From contig NZ_CP118108.1 of assembly GCF_028747985.1 (NCBI RefSeq), positions 2,361,501-2,425,500 on the forward strand: DNA of 64,000 bases, written 5' to 3'. The first letter of the stretch is position 1, and each line of letters starts with the position of its first letter. The DNA comes from Paenibacillus urinalis (lineage in GTDB: Bacteria; Bacillota; Bacilli; Paenibacillales; Paenibacillaceae). The notes beneath the pieces are model-generated. The model did not search any database. It had not been told where the DNA came from and saw nothing but the letters and a program-made list of their open reading frames with translations. Positions 52,483-62,276 of this stretch are shown piece after piece. The translations under genes were made by a program, and so were the position numbers.

Positions 52483-54165
52483 ATGAAAAAACAGTGGTGG
52501 AAAGAAAGTGTTGTATACCAAATATACCCGCGCAGCTTCATGGATAGCAACGGAGATGGTATTGGTGATCTTCAAGGAATCATTTCGAAGCTGGATTACT
52601 TGAAAAAACTCGGCGTAGATGTCGTATGGCTGTGTCCTGTCTATGACTCACCAAATGATGATAACGGCTACGATATACGGCATTATCAACAGATTATGGA
52701 TGAGTTTGGAACGATGGCGGATTGGGAGGAGCTCCTTGAAGGCCTGCATGAACGTGGAATGAAACTGATCATGGATCTAGTCGTCAATCATACTTCAGAT
52801 GAGCATGCTTGGTTCGTAGAAGCACAGAAGTCGATGGATAATGGGTATCGAGATTACTATATATGGCGGCCAGGCAAGAATGGAGAGGAACCGAGCAATT
52901 GGATGTCTTATTTTCGCGGTTCTGCCTGGCAGCATCAGCCCGAAACGGATGAGTACTATCTGCATCTATTCTCCAAGAAACAGCCTGATTTAAATTGGGA
53001 GAACGAGCGGGTCCGCAAGGAAGTGTACCAGATGATGACCTGGTGGCTGGACAAAGGCATTGATGGATTTCGTATGGATGTTATTAACCTCATATCAAAG
53101 GATCAGCGCTTTCCAGATGCCGAGGAAACAGGAGATTCTCTATATCATTGGGGCGGGAAGTATTTTGTGAACGGACCGAAAGTGCATGAATATTTGCAGG
53201 AAATGAATCGGGAGGTGTTATCGAAGTATGACATTATGACCGTTGGTGAATGTCTGGATGTTTCACCTGAAGAGGCCGTCAATTACGTAGCGGAGGATCG
53301 AAACGAATTAAACATGGTATTTCATTTCGAGCTGATGAATGTAGGCAGCGGACCGCTTGGTAAATGGGATATCATTCCATGGAAACTGACCGATTTCAAG
53401 CGGGTAATGCACAAATGGCAGCAAACGCTGAAGGATCGAGGTTGGAACAGCCTGTATTTGAACAATCATGATCAGCCGAGAATGGTCTCACGTTTCGGAA
53501 ATGATGATCGGTATAGAATAGAATCGGCCAAATTGCTGGGCACTCTGCTGCATACGCTGAAAGGGACACCTTATATATATCAAGGGGAAGAAATCGGAAT
53601 GACGAATGTGAATTTTGCTTCGATAGAAGATTATAGGGATATTGAAACCTTAAATATGTTCCACGAGTATACTCAGTCCGGGCATCAGCATGATCTGTTA
53701 ATGCAGTCAATCTATGAGCGAAGCAGAGACAATGCTAGAACACCGATGCACTGGAATCAACGTGAACATGCTGGATTTACGACTGGTACACCCTGGATTC
53801 AGCTGAATCCGAACTATACAGCAATCAATGTTGAAGAGGCACTGTCAGATCCGAATTCGGTGTTTTACTATTATCAGAAGCTGATTCAGCTTAGAAAAGA
53901 ACATCCTATTATTGTGTATGGTGATTATGAGCTGCTACATGAGGAGGACGAGCAGATCTATGCCTATACAAGATCACTAGAACAAGAGATGCTCATCGTT
54001 GTGCTAAATTTCTCAGAACAGGAAGCGGAATTCATGCTTAATGAAAATATTAAGTACTCCGATTCACAGCTGCTGATTCATAACTATGAAATTCAGGATA
54101 AGGGCATCTCTAAGCCATTCACATTAAAGCCATTTGAAGCAAGAGTATACAAGCTGTTGACATAA
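52483..54165 (+). CDS. oligo-1,6-glucosidase / alpha-glucosidase (GH13)
   Basis: A 560-residue GH13 enzyme of the oligo-1,6-glucosidase group. It shows the calcium loop DSNGDGIGDLQGI, DLVVNHTSDEHAWF, the nucleophile aspartate in DGFRMDVINL (about residue 199), the acid glutamate in TVGECLDVS (about 255) and LNNHDQPR. VINL after the nucleophile supports alpha-1,6 specificity, as in isomaltase. It is cytoplasmic, hydrolysing isomalto-oligosaccharides or similar. ATG 52483 agrees with the family start MKKQWWKE; a GTG at 52468 is closer to AAGGGG and cannot be excluded. Confidence 0.9.
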   Translation: MKKQWWKESVVYQIYPRSFMDSNGDGIGDLQGIISKLDYLKKLGVDVVWLCPVYDSPNDDNGYDIRHYQQIMDEFGTMADWEELLEGLHERGMKLIMDLVVNHTSDEHAWFVEAQKSMDNGYRDYYIWRPGKNGEEPSNWMSYFRGSAWQHQPETDEYYLHLFSKKQPDLNWENERVRKEVYQMMTWWLDKGIDGFRMDVINLISKDQRFPDAEETGDSLYHWGGKYFVNGPKVHEYLQEMNREVLSKYDIMTVGECLDVSPEEAVNYVAEDRNELNMVFHFELMNVGSGPLGKWDIIPWKLTDFKRVMHKWQQTLKDRGWNSLYLNNHDQPRMVSRFGNDDRYRIESAKLLGTLLHTLKGTPYIYQGEEIGMTNVNFASIEDYRDIETLNMFHEYTQSGHQHDLLMQSIYERSRDNARTPMHWNQREHAGFTTGTPWIQLNPNYTAINVEEALSDPNSVFYYYQKLIQLRKEHPIIVYGDYELLHEEDEQIYAYTRSLEQEMLIVVLNFSEQEAEFMLNENIKYSDSQLLIHNYEIQDKGISKPFTLKPFEARVYKLLT

Positions 54166-54180
54166 AGGGGAGAATGAATC

Positions 54181-55329
54181 ATGGGAAGCAGAGCAACCGG
54201 AAGACTAGCTCCATTCGCTAGATTAACGAAATTAACCTTAACTTTAGCGCTGACAGGATCTATGACTGCATTGGGTACGGTCTCAGCTCAGGATACGAGT
54301 GAGCTCACAGGGAATAAGCCTGCAGGAGGAGAGGCCTTCTATATTAGTGACATTCAGTTCTTAAACGAGACGACGGGACGTGCAGCAGGTAATGGATATA
54401 TGATTGGCACATCCGATGCCGGTGATCACTGGCAGAACATCTATACAGGAACTTGGCAGTTCACTCAGCTTGATTTTATCAATAATAAAGTAGGTTATGC
54501 GCTGGCGAAATCCTCAAGTGGCGGACCGAATGCGCTACTGCATACGGATGATGGTGGTAAGTCATTAACGAAGATAAAAACGGGGGACATGTATCTGCAG
54601 CGTATCGATTTTACTAAGGAGGATGAGGGATTTGGCTACTCCCAGGCTTACACTTACCATACCTCCGATGGAGGCAGCAGCTGGAGCAAGATAGCCACCC
54701 CGACGAATACCAGATATGCGGTATTCACAGATGCGAAGAAAGGTTATGCACTGACAGTTCATCCGGGATACGGATATAAGCTGCATCAAACGACAAATGG
54801 CGGCACAGGCTGGAAGGTACGTCTCTCCGTATCCTCGGAGACAGTCAGTGGCGGTAAAATCGCCGTGAACGGCCAGGAGGTATGGGTGAGGCTGAACGGA
54901 GGGGCTGGCATGTCTCAGCAATCCTACGCCGTATACGCTTCGAGCAATGCTGGTCAGAGCTTTGTCAAAGTGATCGGTCAAGATACAGCAGGAGCCGGAC
55001 CCGCGCCTGGCGACGAACCAGGGTATACAGATGTCGGTCCTGCAGCACCTGCCGGGCATCCAGGGAATTTATCGCTTGTAAATGGAGCGGCCTATCTCGC
55101 TGGGTTCTCGCCGGCAGGGGAGAAGATCGGCGTGGGAAGCTCTTCCGATGGCGGGAAGACGTGGACGAACCTGCCGTCTATTCAAGGATACGATAGTGAC
55201 ATTTCCTTCACTGAGCGGAATAAAGGCTGGATGGCAGATACAAGCCTCATGCATCCTGCAATTTATCGAACGGGAGACGGAGGTCATTCTTGGACTGAGG
55301 TCTTGGTTCTGGAGCAGCCTAACGAGTGA
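54181..55329 (+). CDS. secreted Ycf48/BNR-repeat propeller protein
   Basis: A 382-residue protein with a signal peptide (basic start, hydrophobic stretch LTLTLALTGSMTALGTVSA, cleavage after about residue 36). It has repeated Asp-box-like motifs TSDAGDHW, TDDGGKSL, TSDGGSSW, TTNGGTGW, SSDGGKTW and TGDGGHSW, so it is an extracellular beta propeller. Such proteins are often called photosystem II stability factor-like but in Firmicutes are of unknown function. It starts 15 bases after the glucosidase gene with AAGGGGAG, so the two are co-transcribed. Confidence 0.8.
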   Translation: MGSRATGRLAPFARLTKLTLTLALTGSMTALGTVSAQDTSELTGNKPAGGEAFYISDIQFLNETTGRAAGNGYMIGTSDAGDHWQNIYTGTWQFTQLDFINNKVGYALAKSSSGGPNALLHTDDGGKSLTKIKTGDMYLQRIDFTKEDEGFGYSQAYTYHTSDGGSSWSKIATPTNTRYAVFTDAKKGYALTVHPGYGYKLHQTTNGGTGWKVRLSVSSETVSGGKIAVNGQEVWVRLNGGAGMSQQSYAVYASSNAGQSFVKVIGQDTAGAGPAPGDEPGYTDVGPAAPAGHPGNLSLVNGAAYLAGFSPAGEKIGVGSSSDGGKTWTNLPSIQGYDSDISFTERNKGWMADTSLMHPAIYRTGDGGHSWTEVLVLEQPNE

Positions 55330-55400
55330 TTCGTTATACTCGGCTAATGAATGGAGCAGATGAGTGTTCATGGCCGATCCGATTTGTAAAATGAACAGAG

Positions 55401-55445
55401 GAGCAGACCTTTTGATTAATTGAAAATCAAAGGTCTGCTCCTTTG
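55401..55445. terminator. bidirectional terminator
   Basis: GAGCAGACCTTTTGATT pairs with AATCAAAGGTCTGCTC (one bulge) between the convergent propeller and csaA genes. Confidence 0.9.
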
Positions 55446-55466
55446 TGCGGTTCGAGATTGCAATTT

Positions 55467-55796
55467 TTAAGCGATCGGTGTTCCATTAGGCACTTCTTCA
55501 TCGGGTCTCAGCAAGATGACATCGCCTTCTTCAGGAATGCCGCCGAGTACGAGAACCTCAGATACATAGCCGGCGATTCGGCGCGGAGGGAAGTTTACAA
55601 CTGCCGTAATCTGCCTTCCGATTAATTCATCGGGCGTATACCGTTTGGTGATTTGTGCAGAGGATTGCTTGATACCGAGTTCTCCAAAATCGATCTCCAG
55701 CTTGATTGCCGGCTTTCTTGCTTCCGGAAAAGCCTCTGCCTTAACAATGGTGCCGATGCGGATATCCAGCTTTACGAAATCATCTATCGTGGCCAT
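55467..55796 (-). CDS. csaA: CsaA tRNA-binding / secretion chaperone
   Basis: A 109-residue protein, an EMAP-II/OB-fold dimer: [38 protein letters not shown] and [20 protein letters not shown] are diagnostic for CsaA. In Bacillus it has chaperone activity and interacts with SecA; it also binds tRNA. ATG 55796 follows GGAGG; the longer frame is not needed. It lies 16 bases downstream of the recombinase-like gene on the same strand. Confidence 0.9.
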   Translation of the reverse strand: MATIDDFVKLDIRIGTIVKAEAFPEARKPAIKLEIDFGELGIKQSSAQITKRYTPDELIGRQITAVVNFPPRRIAGYVSEVLVLGGIPEEGDVILLRPDEEVPNGTPIA

Positions 55797-55812
55797 GCCA
55801 TTTCCTCCAAGT

Positions 55813-56361
55813 TTAATTTTCGGAATCAAGATAACGATACAGTGTAGATTTGCTGATTCCAGTTTCGTCTTTTATCTGTGCCAGACTATATTGATTGCTT
55901 TGATACATAACAATCGCTTTTTTGACGTTTTCGTCTGGTTTTTTGGGGCGTCCGGGTCTTATCCCCTTCTGTTTTGCTTCATATAACCCTTTTTTAGTCT
56001 TCTCACTAATTACATCACTTTGAAAGTCGAGCAGTTGGTGCACCATCTCTTGAAAGGCCAAACCGGTAGAAGTACTTGTATTGATCCCTTCTTTTGCGGA
56101 AATAAGATAGCAGTCTCTATTGCGCAGCTCATCGAGCAGTTCGGCCAGGTGCCTCGTTGAATCAGCGAGTGCAAATAATTTAGCAACAACGATATGATCG
56201 CCGGGCACGAGCTTGTCTAATAGACCGTACAACGCAGTTCGTTTCTTGGCGGAGCCATGCTCCTCGGCAATGATATGATCGCAGGCATATTGTGCCAATA
56301 CGGCTTGCTGGTGGTTACATTGTAAATCGTCCTGATAAGGTCTTACATATCCGATTAGCAT
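55813..56361 (-). CDS. serine-recombinase homologue lacking catalytic residues
   Basis: A 182-residue protein with the full resolvase/invertase fold and C-terminal helix-turn-helix ([20 protein letters not shown], residues 159-178). The N-terminus is [12 protein letters not shown] where active enzymes have GYARVST: the catalytic serine position is Tyr9. The KLDRLGRS active-site motif is KLFALADS (residues 61-68), so both arginines are lost (Ala64, Asp67). It therefore cannot cut DNA by the normal mechanism and is probably a DNA-binding regulator. AAGGAG precedes the ATG. It is divergent from a SulP transporter. Confidence 0.85.
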   Translation of the reverse strand: MLIGYVRPYQDDLQCNHQQAVLAQYACDHIIAEEHGSAKKRTALYGLLDKLVPGDHIVVAKLFALADSTRHLAELLDELRNRDCYLISAKEGINTSTSTGLAFQEMVHQLLDFQSDVISEKTKKGLYEAKQKGIRPGRPKKPDENVKKAIVMYQSNQYSLAQIKDETGISKSTLYRYLDSEN

Positions 56362-56397
56362 GTATTAAACTCCTTGACATTCACTAGTCTCAAAAAG

Positions 56398-56412
56398 GTT
56401 CCATTTTGGAAC
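56398..56412. promoter_or_regulatory. palindrome between the recombinase-like and sulP genes
   Basis: GTTCCA-TTT-TGGAAC is a perfect palindrome, 37 bases before the recombinase-like start. A second one, GACTTAAAAGTC, lies close to the sulP start, and GTCTCA/TGAGAC flank the whole region as inverted copies. They are candidate sites for the recombinase-like protein. Confidence 0.45.
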
Positions 56413-56525
56413 GATCCATGATAAACTAACGAAGGTATTGATAACTTGCATTTATATGATGACTTGACGTTTATGAGACTTAAAAGTCGGGTTCTCAAAA
56501 ATAGATAAAGAGGTGTGGAGAGAAA

Positions 56526-57992
56526 GTGTTAGAAAATCTCAAGAGAACATGGTTTTTTAATGTAAGAGCTGATATTTTGTCCGGAATTGTTGTAGCTCTT
56601 GCGCTCATCCCGGAAGCCATTGCCTTCTCACTGATTGCGGGTGTGGACCCTATGGTCGGTTTGTATGCTTCCTTCTGTATTGCTGTAATCATTGCTTTTG
56701 CTGGCGGCAGACCAGCGATGATCTCAGCAGCGACAGGGGCCATGGCCTTGGTTCTTGCTCCCCTGGTGAGGGAGCACGGGATCGAGTACATGCTTGCAGC
56801 TACCATTTTAACAGGTATTATTCAGTTTCTGCTAGGTGTGTTCAAAGTAGCTACACTGATGAAGTTTATTCCACGCGCCGTCATGATTGGCTTCGTCAAT
56901 TCACTGGCCATTCTGATCTTTATGGCGCAAGTCCCTTATTTCTGGGGCATCAATGGCGCAACCTATGTGTTCCTAGGTATAACACTGCTTATCGTATACG
57001 TCGTGCCTCGATTCTTCAAGGCCATTCCTGCACCATTGATTGCCATCGTCGTGTTAACTGTTGTATCCGTATTTACAGGATTTAATCTCCAGACCGTAGG
57101 AGATATGGGGAACATTACTCAGACCTTACCGTCATTTCTGATCCCTGATGTACCGTTCTCTATCGAAACACTACAGATAATATTACCATATTCTTTCGCA
57201 CTCGCAATTGTCGGCTTGCTTGAATCACTGCTTACCTCCTCCATTGTCGATGATATGACAGATACAGAGAGCGACAAGAATCGTGAAGCTAGAGGGCAAG
57301 GGATTGCAAACTTCGTCACAGCGTTCTTCGGTGGTATGGCGGGATGCGCCATGATCGGTCAGTCCATGATTAACGTAAAATCAGGCGGACGCAGCCGTTT
57401 GTCTACGCTTGTGGCAGGGCTGTTTCTTATGTTCCTGATTCTTGTACTTGGTGATCTGGTAGTCCTAATGCCGATGCCCGTTCTGGCTGGAATCATGGTC
57501 ATGGTCTGTATCGGGACGTTTGATTGGTCTTCATTCCAATATTTGAAAAAAGCGCCCCGTTCGGATGCCATCGTCATGGTGGTTACCGTAATTATTGTCG
57601 TTGCCACTCATGATCTCTCCAAAGGAGTTATTGCTGGTGTCATCTTAAGCGCTGTGTTCTTCGTGGCGAAGATATCGAAACTGGAAGTGACCAAGCCAGC
57701 GGAGGATGTCAAGAAACAGGTGTTCAAAGTGAAGGGGCAATTATTCTTCGCCTCTACCACGACATTTGAACAATCCTTTGATCTGTCTGTACAAGATCGC
57801 GACATTGTCATTGACTTCTCCAATTCTCATGTTTGGGATGATTCTGCTGTAGGCTCGATTGATAAAATCATCTTGAAATACAGAGAGAATAACAATGAAG
57901 TAAGACTGACCGGACTAAATGAAGCAAGTCAGCGCATGATCGATAAGCTGGCGGTATTTACAGACAGCAAGGGTAAATTGAATACACATTAA
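56526..57992 (+). CDS. SulP-family inorganic anion transporter
   Basis: A 488-residue transporter. The membrane part of about 11-12 segments has DILSGIVVALALIPEAIAFS and DPMVGLYASF, the SulP signature; a C-terminal STAS domain (from about residue 395, DLSVQDRDIVIDFSNSHVWD) follows. It carries sulfate, bicarbonate or similar anions; the IPEAIAFSLIAGVDP form is common in bicarbonate-type or unassigned members. GTG 56526 follows GGAG. It is divergent from the recombinase-like gene, which may control it. Confidence 0.9.
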   Translation: MLENLKRTWFFNVRADILSGIVVALALIPEAIAFSLIAGVDPMVGLYASFCIAVIIAFAGGRPAMISAATGAMALVLAPLVREHGIEYMLAATILTGIIQFLLGVFKVATLMKFIPRAVMIGFVNSLAILIFMAQVPYFWGINGATYVFLGITLLIVYVVPRFFKAIPAPLIAIVVLTVVSVFTGFNLQTVGDMGNITQTLPSFLIPDVPFSIETLQIILPYSFALAIVGLLESLLTSSIVDDMTDTESDKNREARGQGIANFVTAFFGGMAGCAMIGQSMINVKSGGRSRLSTLVAGLFLMFLILVLGDLVVLMPMPVLAGIMVMVCIGTFDWSSFQYLKKAPRSDAIVMVVTVIIVVATHDLSKGVIAGVILSAVFFVAKISKLEVTKPAEDVKKQVFKVKGQLFFASTTTFEQSFDLSVQDRDIVIDFSNSHVWDDSAVGSIDKIILKYRENNNEVRLTGLNEASQRMIDKLAVFTDSKGKLNTH

Positions 57993-58091
57993 AACAGGTA
58001 TTCTTATGATATAACATTACCCGCGAGGAGGAATATCAAGGTACAAACGGATGAAGTAACAGGGTGAACAATATTTTGCTTGGTGAAAAAT

Positions 58092-58137
58092 AAGAAGGTC
58101 CTGCTCTGCTGAAAACTCAGTAGTGCAGGACCTTCTT
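58092..58137. terminator. bidirectional terminator
   Basis: AAGAAGGTCCTGC and GCAGGACCTTCTT pair perfectly with a 20-base loop, between the convergent sulP and radical SAM genes. Confidence 0.9.
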
Positions 58138-58144
58138 GTATATC

Positions 58145-58972
58145 TTAAGGTTCAAAGCCCTGTTGACTAATATATACACGCTCCTCCGGAAAAACGCTTC
58201 GCATCCGAGACAGAACGATTTGATAGGCAGTGGAGTCATACCATGCGGTTGAATCTATTTCATCATATAAGGCATCAATCCCCAGCTGTCTTGTTCTTTT
58301 GCCGCCGCTGCCATCTCCCATGAAATAATCATCAATGGTAACGCGGTTGGTCGCACAATAGAGCTTGGACGCAAAAGCCTCGCTGCTGGGCAGAATCGGA
58401 GCGATCGCTGCTTGAGTCGGAATGCCCGCCTCGGTTAATTCCTGCAGTGCCTTCATTCGGGCAGCAATAGGAGGGGCAGAGGGAGAGAAATGTTTTCTGA
58501 CCTCATCCAGATCGGTTTCGATCGTAAGACTGACACGCACCCTGTCTCCCAATGCTGTGAATAAATCGATATCCCTTGTGACGAGGGGGCTTCTGGTTTG
58601 TACCAGTATAAAATCAGGCGGAGATTCGCACATCACTTCCAGCAGGGAACGAGTAATCTGCTCTTTATATTCGATGGGCTGATAAGGATCTGTACTGGAA
58701 GACATAAAGATCGTAACCGGCCCCTTAGCTGTGGCACGCTTTAATTCCTTGCGGAATACAGTTGACGCTTCCTGCTTCACATCTACCCAAGTTCCCCATT
58801 CCGACCCGCGAAATAGAGAAACAGGCATCCGGCGGACATAGCAATACGAGCATCCGAACGAACATCCCGTATATGGATTCAATGTATGGGTGTAGCCAGA
58901 CAGGAATCCAGTTCCTTTATTCATCAGTGACTTTGGAGTTTTATATAAATATTGAATTTCTCTCTTGGACAT
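58145..58972 (-). CDS. SPL-family radical SAM protein
   Basis: A 275-residue radical SAM protein. The 4Fe-4S cluster cysteines are Cys37, Cys41 and Cys44 in GCSFGCSYCYV, the CxxxCxxC form. SSSTDPYQPIE and SLTIETD are typical of the spore-photoproduct-lyase-like group. It lacks the C-terminal cysteine context of true SplB, so DNA repair is not established; many relatives are annotated only as SPL family. ATG 58972 follows AGAGGTG. Confidence 0.85.
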   Translation of the reverse strand: MSKREIQYLYKTPKSLMNKGTGFLSGYTHTLNPYTGCSFGCSYCYVRRMPVSLFRGSEWGTWVDVKQEASTVFRKELKRATAKGPVTIFMSSSTDPYQPIEYKEQITRSLLEVMCESPPDFILVQTRSPLVTRDIDLFTALGDRVRVSLTIETDLDEVRKHFSPSAPPIAARMKALQELTEAGIPTQAAIAPILPSSEAFASKLYCATNRVTIDDYFMGDGSGGKRTRQLGIDALYDEIDSTAWYDSTAYQIVLSRMRSVFPEERVYISQQGFEP

Positions 58973-59160
58973 CGATAACACCTCTATTCTTATAGAACAG
59001 ATTCTATTATAATTCATTAAAGGTCGTGTGGGAACATATATTCTCATTTTTATCCCGTATGATACATCTTTCGATTATGAGATATAAGATTCGGGTATAA
59101 CATTCGTAGCCGGATAATCCAGCAATTACCTATATTACTGCATAAAAAGGAGATGTAACG

Positions 59161-60018
59161 ATGATCAAGAGAAATACAATCAAGCTGGCAGATGGAACTG
59201 TGCTTCCTGCAATCGGACAAGGAACCTGGCGTATGGGAGATGATCCTTCCGTACGAAGTGAAGAAATGGCCGCACTGCGTCTTGGTGTTGAGCTGGGGAT
59301 GCATGTTATTGATACCGCGGAAATGTATGGTGAAGGCTTGTCCGAATCCCTTGTCGGAGAAGCGATCCAGGGCATTAGGGAAGAGGTGTTCCTCGTTTCT
59401 AAAGTATATCCGCATAATGCAGGGCGAAACCGAATCATTACCCGTTGTGAGCAGAGCCTGCGCAGACTGAAGACAGATCATTTGGATTTGTATCTGCTTC
59501 ACTGGAGAGGAGACATTCCTCTCGCCGAAACGGTAGAAGGAATGGAGAAGCTGGTTCAGGACGGTAAAATCGCGCGTTGGGGCGTTTCCAATCTGGATAC
59601 AAAAGATATGGAAGAGCTGCTATCTATATCTAAAGGCAGTAATTGTGCGGTTAATCAGGTACTGTATCACCTCGGCTCAAGAGGGATTGAGGTTGATCTG
59701 ATGCCATGGCAGACAGAGCGTCAGATCCCAATTATGGCTTATTCTCCGCTTGCGCAGGGAGGTACACTTCGGCGTGAAATTACTGGCAATGAGACCGTAA
59801 AGGCAGTTGCAGAGAAGCATGATATAACCCCGCTGCAGTTAATGCTTGCTTGGAGTATTCGGAACGGTCAAGTTCTCGCTATTCCTAAAGCTTCTAAGGA
59901 GGAGCATGTGATACTGAATGCTGCTGCATATGAGGTAGAGCTGACGGAGGATGATCTCAATGAGCTGGATTTAGCATTTCCGAAGCCAGATCATAAAGTA
60001 CCGTTAGAAATGATTTAA
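59161..60018 (+). CDS. aldo/keto reductase
   Basis: A 285-residue NADPH-dependent aldo/keto reductase with the full tetrad: Asp and Tyr in VIDTAEMYGEG, Lys in FLVSKVYPHN and His in YLLHWRGDIP. IPKASKEEHVILNA is the cofactor phosphate-binding loop. It reduces aldehydes or sugars in the cytoplasm. AAAAGGAG precedes the ATG and it stands alone. Substrate unknown. Confidence 0.9.
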   Translation: MIKRNTIKLADGTVLPAIGQGTWRMGDDPSVRSEEMAALRLGVELGMHVIDTAEMYGEGLSESLVGEAIQGIREEVFLVSKVYPHNAGRNRIITRCEQSLRRLKTDHLDLYLLHWRGDIPLAETVEGMEKLVQDGKIARWGVSNLDTKDMEELLSISKGSNCAVNQVLYHLGSRGIEVDLMPWQTERQIPIMAYSPLAQGGTLRREITGNETVKAVAEKHDITPLQLMLAWSIRNGQVLAIPKASKEEHVILNAAAYEVELTEDDLNELDLAFPKPDHKVPLEMI

Positions 60019-60183
60019 TTTATGTTAGAAAACTTTACAGGTGTATCTGAAATTTCACATTAATTAATCTATTCTACCTATTACATGTTAAAATCTTGCT
60101 CAAATCCTCTTATTTACAAGTCTATCATTCTATTATATGTTAGTTTAAGTAACATAAATAGAATGAGGGCGAGGGAATGAAGT

Positions 60184-62136
60184 ATGAGGAATAGCAAAAT
60201 GCAAATGATGAGTGTGCTCTTGGCTGGAGGACTGCTGCTTCCTGTGGCCGGCTTTCCTGGCGAGATGGCGGCTGCGGCACCTGTCAGCACGGAATGGTCT
60301 GAATTTATGGAACTCGATTGGGCCCCGAGTGAGTGGACTGTGGAAAATGAACGACACAAGACCATCAGTACGGAACAGTTTGCAGAGCTCATTAATCTGG
60401 CGGCGAAGGAAGCCGGTTCGGAGCGCCTCATTACAGAAGTTTCACAATCGGCTAAGATTAACAGAGAAGTGGCAGCCCGCTTGTTGGATGAAATGATTGA
60501 TGTGCCTTACGTTGAAGAAATGATATATCAGGATATTCCGATCAGCAGTCCTTATGCAAGCTCAATTGGTGTAATTACGACGGCCGGTGTGATGAAGGGG
60601 AATGCTGAATATACATACGGTTATGGCAAGCCCCTTACCAAGGGGGATGCAGCAGTTGTTGCCCTCAGGGTCTATCAATATTTACAGCCGGTGAGTGTCG
60701 TTGAGGCATCGATCTCGGATTTGCAGAAGGCAATGACTTCAGGAAGAGTTACCTCCGCAGAGCTGGTGGATATGTATCTGGAACGCATCGAAAAATACGA
60801 TGTAGAGGGTCCGAAGCTTAACTCTATTATTTCCCTTAATGAGCAGGCGGACGAGCTGGCTGAAGAGCTGGATGCCGAGCGTGGGCAGAGTGGAGCAAGA
60901 GGTGCGCTTCATGGAATACCTGTCATTTTAAAAGATAATTTCGATACAGCGGACATGCCGACTACAGGAGGCTCGTTAGCATTAAAAGAAAGTGTTCCAT
61001 TAGATGATGCTTATCAAGTGGAGAAGTTAAAAGAAGCCGGGGCAATCATACTAGCGAAGTCCAATTTGCACGAATTTGCATTTGGTTATACCACAGTAAG
61101 CTCTGTGTCTGGTCAAACGCTGAATCCGTATAATGTATCCAAAGTGCCGGGAGGCTCAAGTGGCGGGACAGGAGCGTCGATCGCGGCGAGCTTTGCTGCA
61201 GTAGGGATGGGCAGCGATACCGGCGGTTCTATTCGAGTGCCGTCTTCATTTAATAATCTGGTCGGTATTCGTCCTACCATTGGTTTATCAAGTCGAGACG
61301 GAATCATGCCGTTAGCATTGACACAGGATACAGGAGGGCCGATTGCTAGAACCGTTGCTGACGCGGCTGCGATCCTTGACTTAACGGTAGGTTATGATCC
61401 TGATGACGTGACTACAGCAGCAAGTGTAGACCGCATTCCGGAATCATATTTGCATTATTTGGACCCAGCGGGATTAAACGGAGCGAGAATTGGTATTGTC
61501 CGAGAAGTGTTTGGCTCAGATCCAGATATCAATAAGGTGATGGATGAGGCGATACAGGACATGAAAGACCAAGGTGCTATATTCATTGATGATGTTGAGA
61601 TTCCTAACTTCAAACAGATTAACAGCTATGCCAGTCTCAGTGCATGGGAATTCAAATTCCAGTTTAATGATTATCTCGAATCGCTGGGAGAAGAACGCGC
61701 GTATAAGGATCTTACGTCGATCATCGAATCGGGCTTATATGATGAATCGGTGAAGACACAGCTCATGGAGCGCAACAATCGGGAATCGCTTGAGGATGAG
61801 TCTTACAAAGATATTGTTCTTCATCGTACCAAGTTAGCGCAGAATGCTGTACTTAAGATGATGGCGGATTATAATCTGGATGCCCTTATTTTTCCTACTT
61901 CCGCAAACCCGATTTCAGAGATCGGGGATGAGCAAACCATCGGCGATGGCTTTAAGCTCAGCTCCTTCACAGGTTACCCGACAATAACGGTTCCGGCTGG
62001 CTTCAGAGCTGCTGACAACATGCCGGTTGGGTTGGATTTCATCGGAAGACCTTTCAGTGAACCGACATTGATTAAGCTTGCCTACTCCTATGAACAGCAC
62101 ACCCAGCATCGCACGGCTCCTGCCTTAACTCCATAA
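60184..62136 (+). CDS. secreted amidase with an N-terminal SLH-like module
   Basis: A 650-residue protein. Signal peptide: residues 1-32 (cleavage after AAA). Residues 105-165 read like an S-layer homology repeat: YQDIPISSPYASSIGVITTA, GVMKGNAEYTYGYGKPLTKG, DAAVVALRVY. The amidase-signature domain (about 170-645) has the Lys in LKDNFD, the serine in PGGSSGGTGAS and the nucleophile serine in GSDTGGSIRVP. Hence a cell-wall-attached amidohydrolase. It may act on amino acid amides or peptides outside the cell. It is monocistronic. The start ATG 60184 has GAGGGAATG just upstream. Confidence 0.85.
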   Translation: MRNSKMQMMSVLLAGGLLLPVAGFPGEMAAAAPVSTEWSEFMELDWAPSEWTVENERHKTISTEQFAELINLAAKEAGSERLITEVSQSAKINREVAARLLDEMIDVPYVEEMIYQDIPISSPYASSIGVITTAGVMKGNAEYTYGYGKPLTKGDAAVVALRVYQYLQPVSVVEASISDLQKAMTSGRVTSAELVDMYLERIEKYDVEGPKLNSIISLNEQADELAEELDAERGQSGARGALHGIPVILKDNFDTADMPTTGGSLALKESVPLDDAYQVEKLKEAGAIILAKSNLHEFAFGYTTVSSVSGQTLNPYNVSKVPGGSSGGTGASIAASFAAVGMGSDTGGSIRVPSSFNNLVGIRPTIGLSSRDGIMPLALTQDTGGPIARTVADAAAILDLTVGYDPDDVTTAASVDRIPESYLHYLDPAGLNGARIGIVREVFGSDPDINKVMDEAIQDMKDQGAIFIDDVEIPNFKQINSYASLSAWEFKFQFNDYLESLGEERAYKDLTSIIESGLYDESVKTQLMERNNRESLEDESYKDIVLHRTKLAQNAVLKMMADYNLDALIFPTSANPISEIGDEQTIGDGFKLSSFTGYPTITVPAGFRAADNMPVGLDFIGRPFSEPTLIKLAYSYEQHTQHRTAPALTP

Positions 62137-62157
62137 AGATGGGTCAACATTATCGAA

Positions 62158-62191
62158 CAGCGGCGGATTTATGAGTCCGCTGTTTTTTTTT
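62158..62191 (+). terminator. intrinsic terminator
   Basis: CAGCGG and CCGCTG pair, with an inner CGGA/TCCG-type extension, followed by nine T residues. Confidence 0.9.
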
Positions 62192-62276
62192 GCGTGTCCA
62201 ATCCAGAAATTGAGTCAGTCCCTGGGGCGATGTGTTATAAATAGGATGATATGAAATGGAAGGTTGAGGATGAGAG

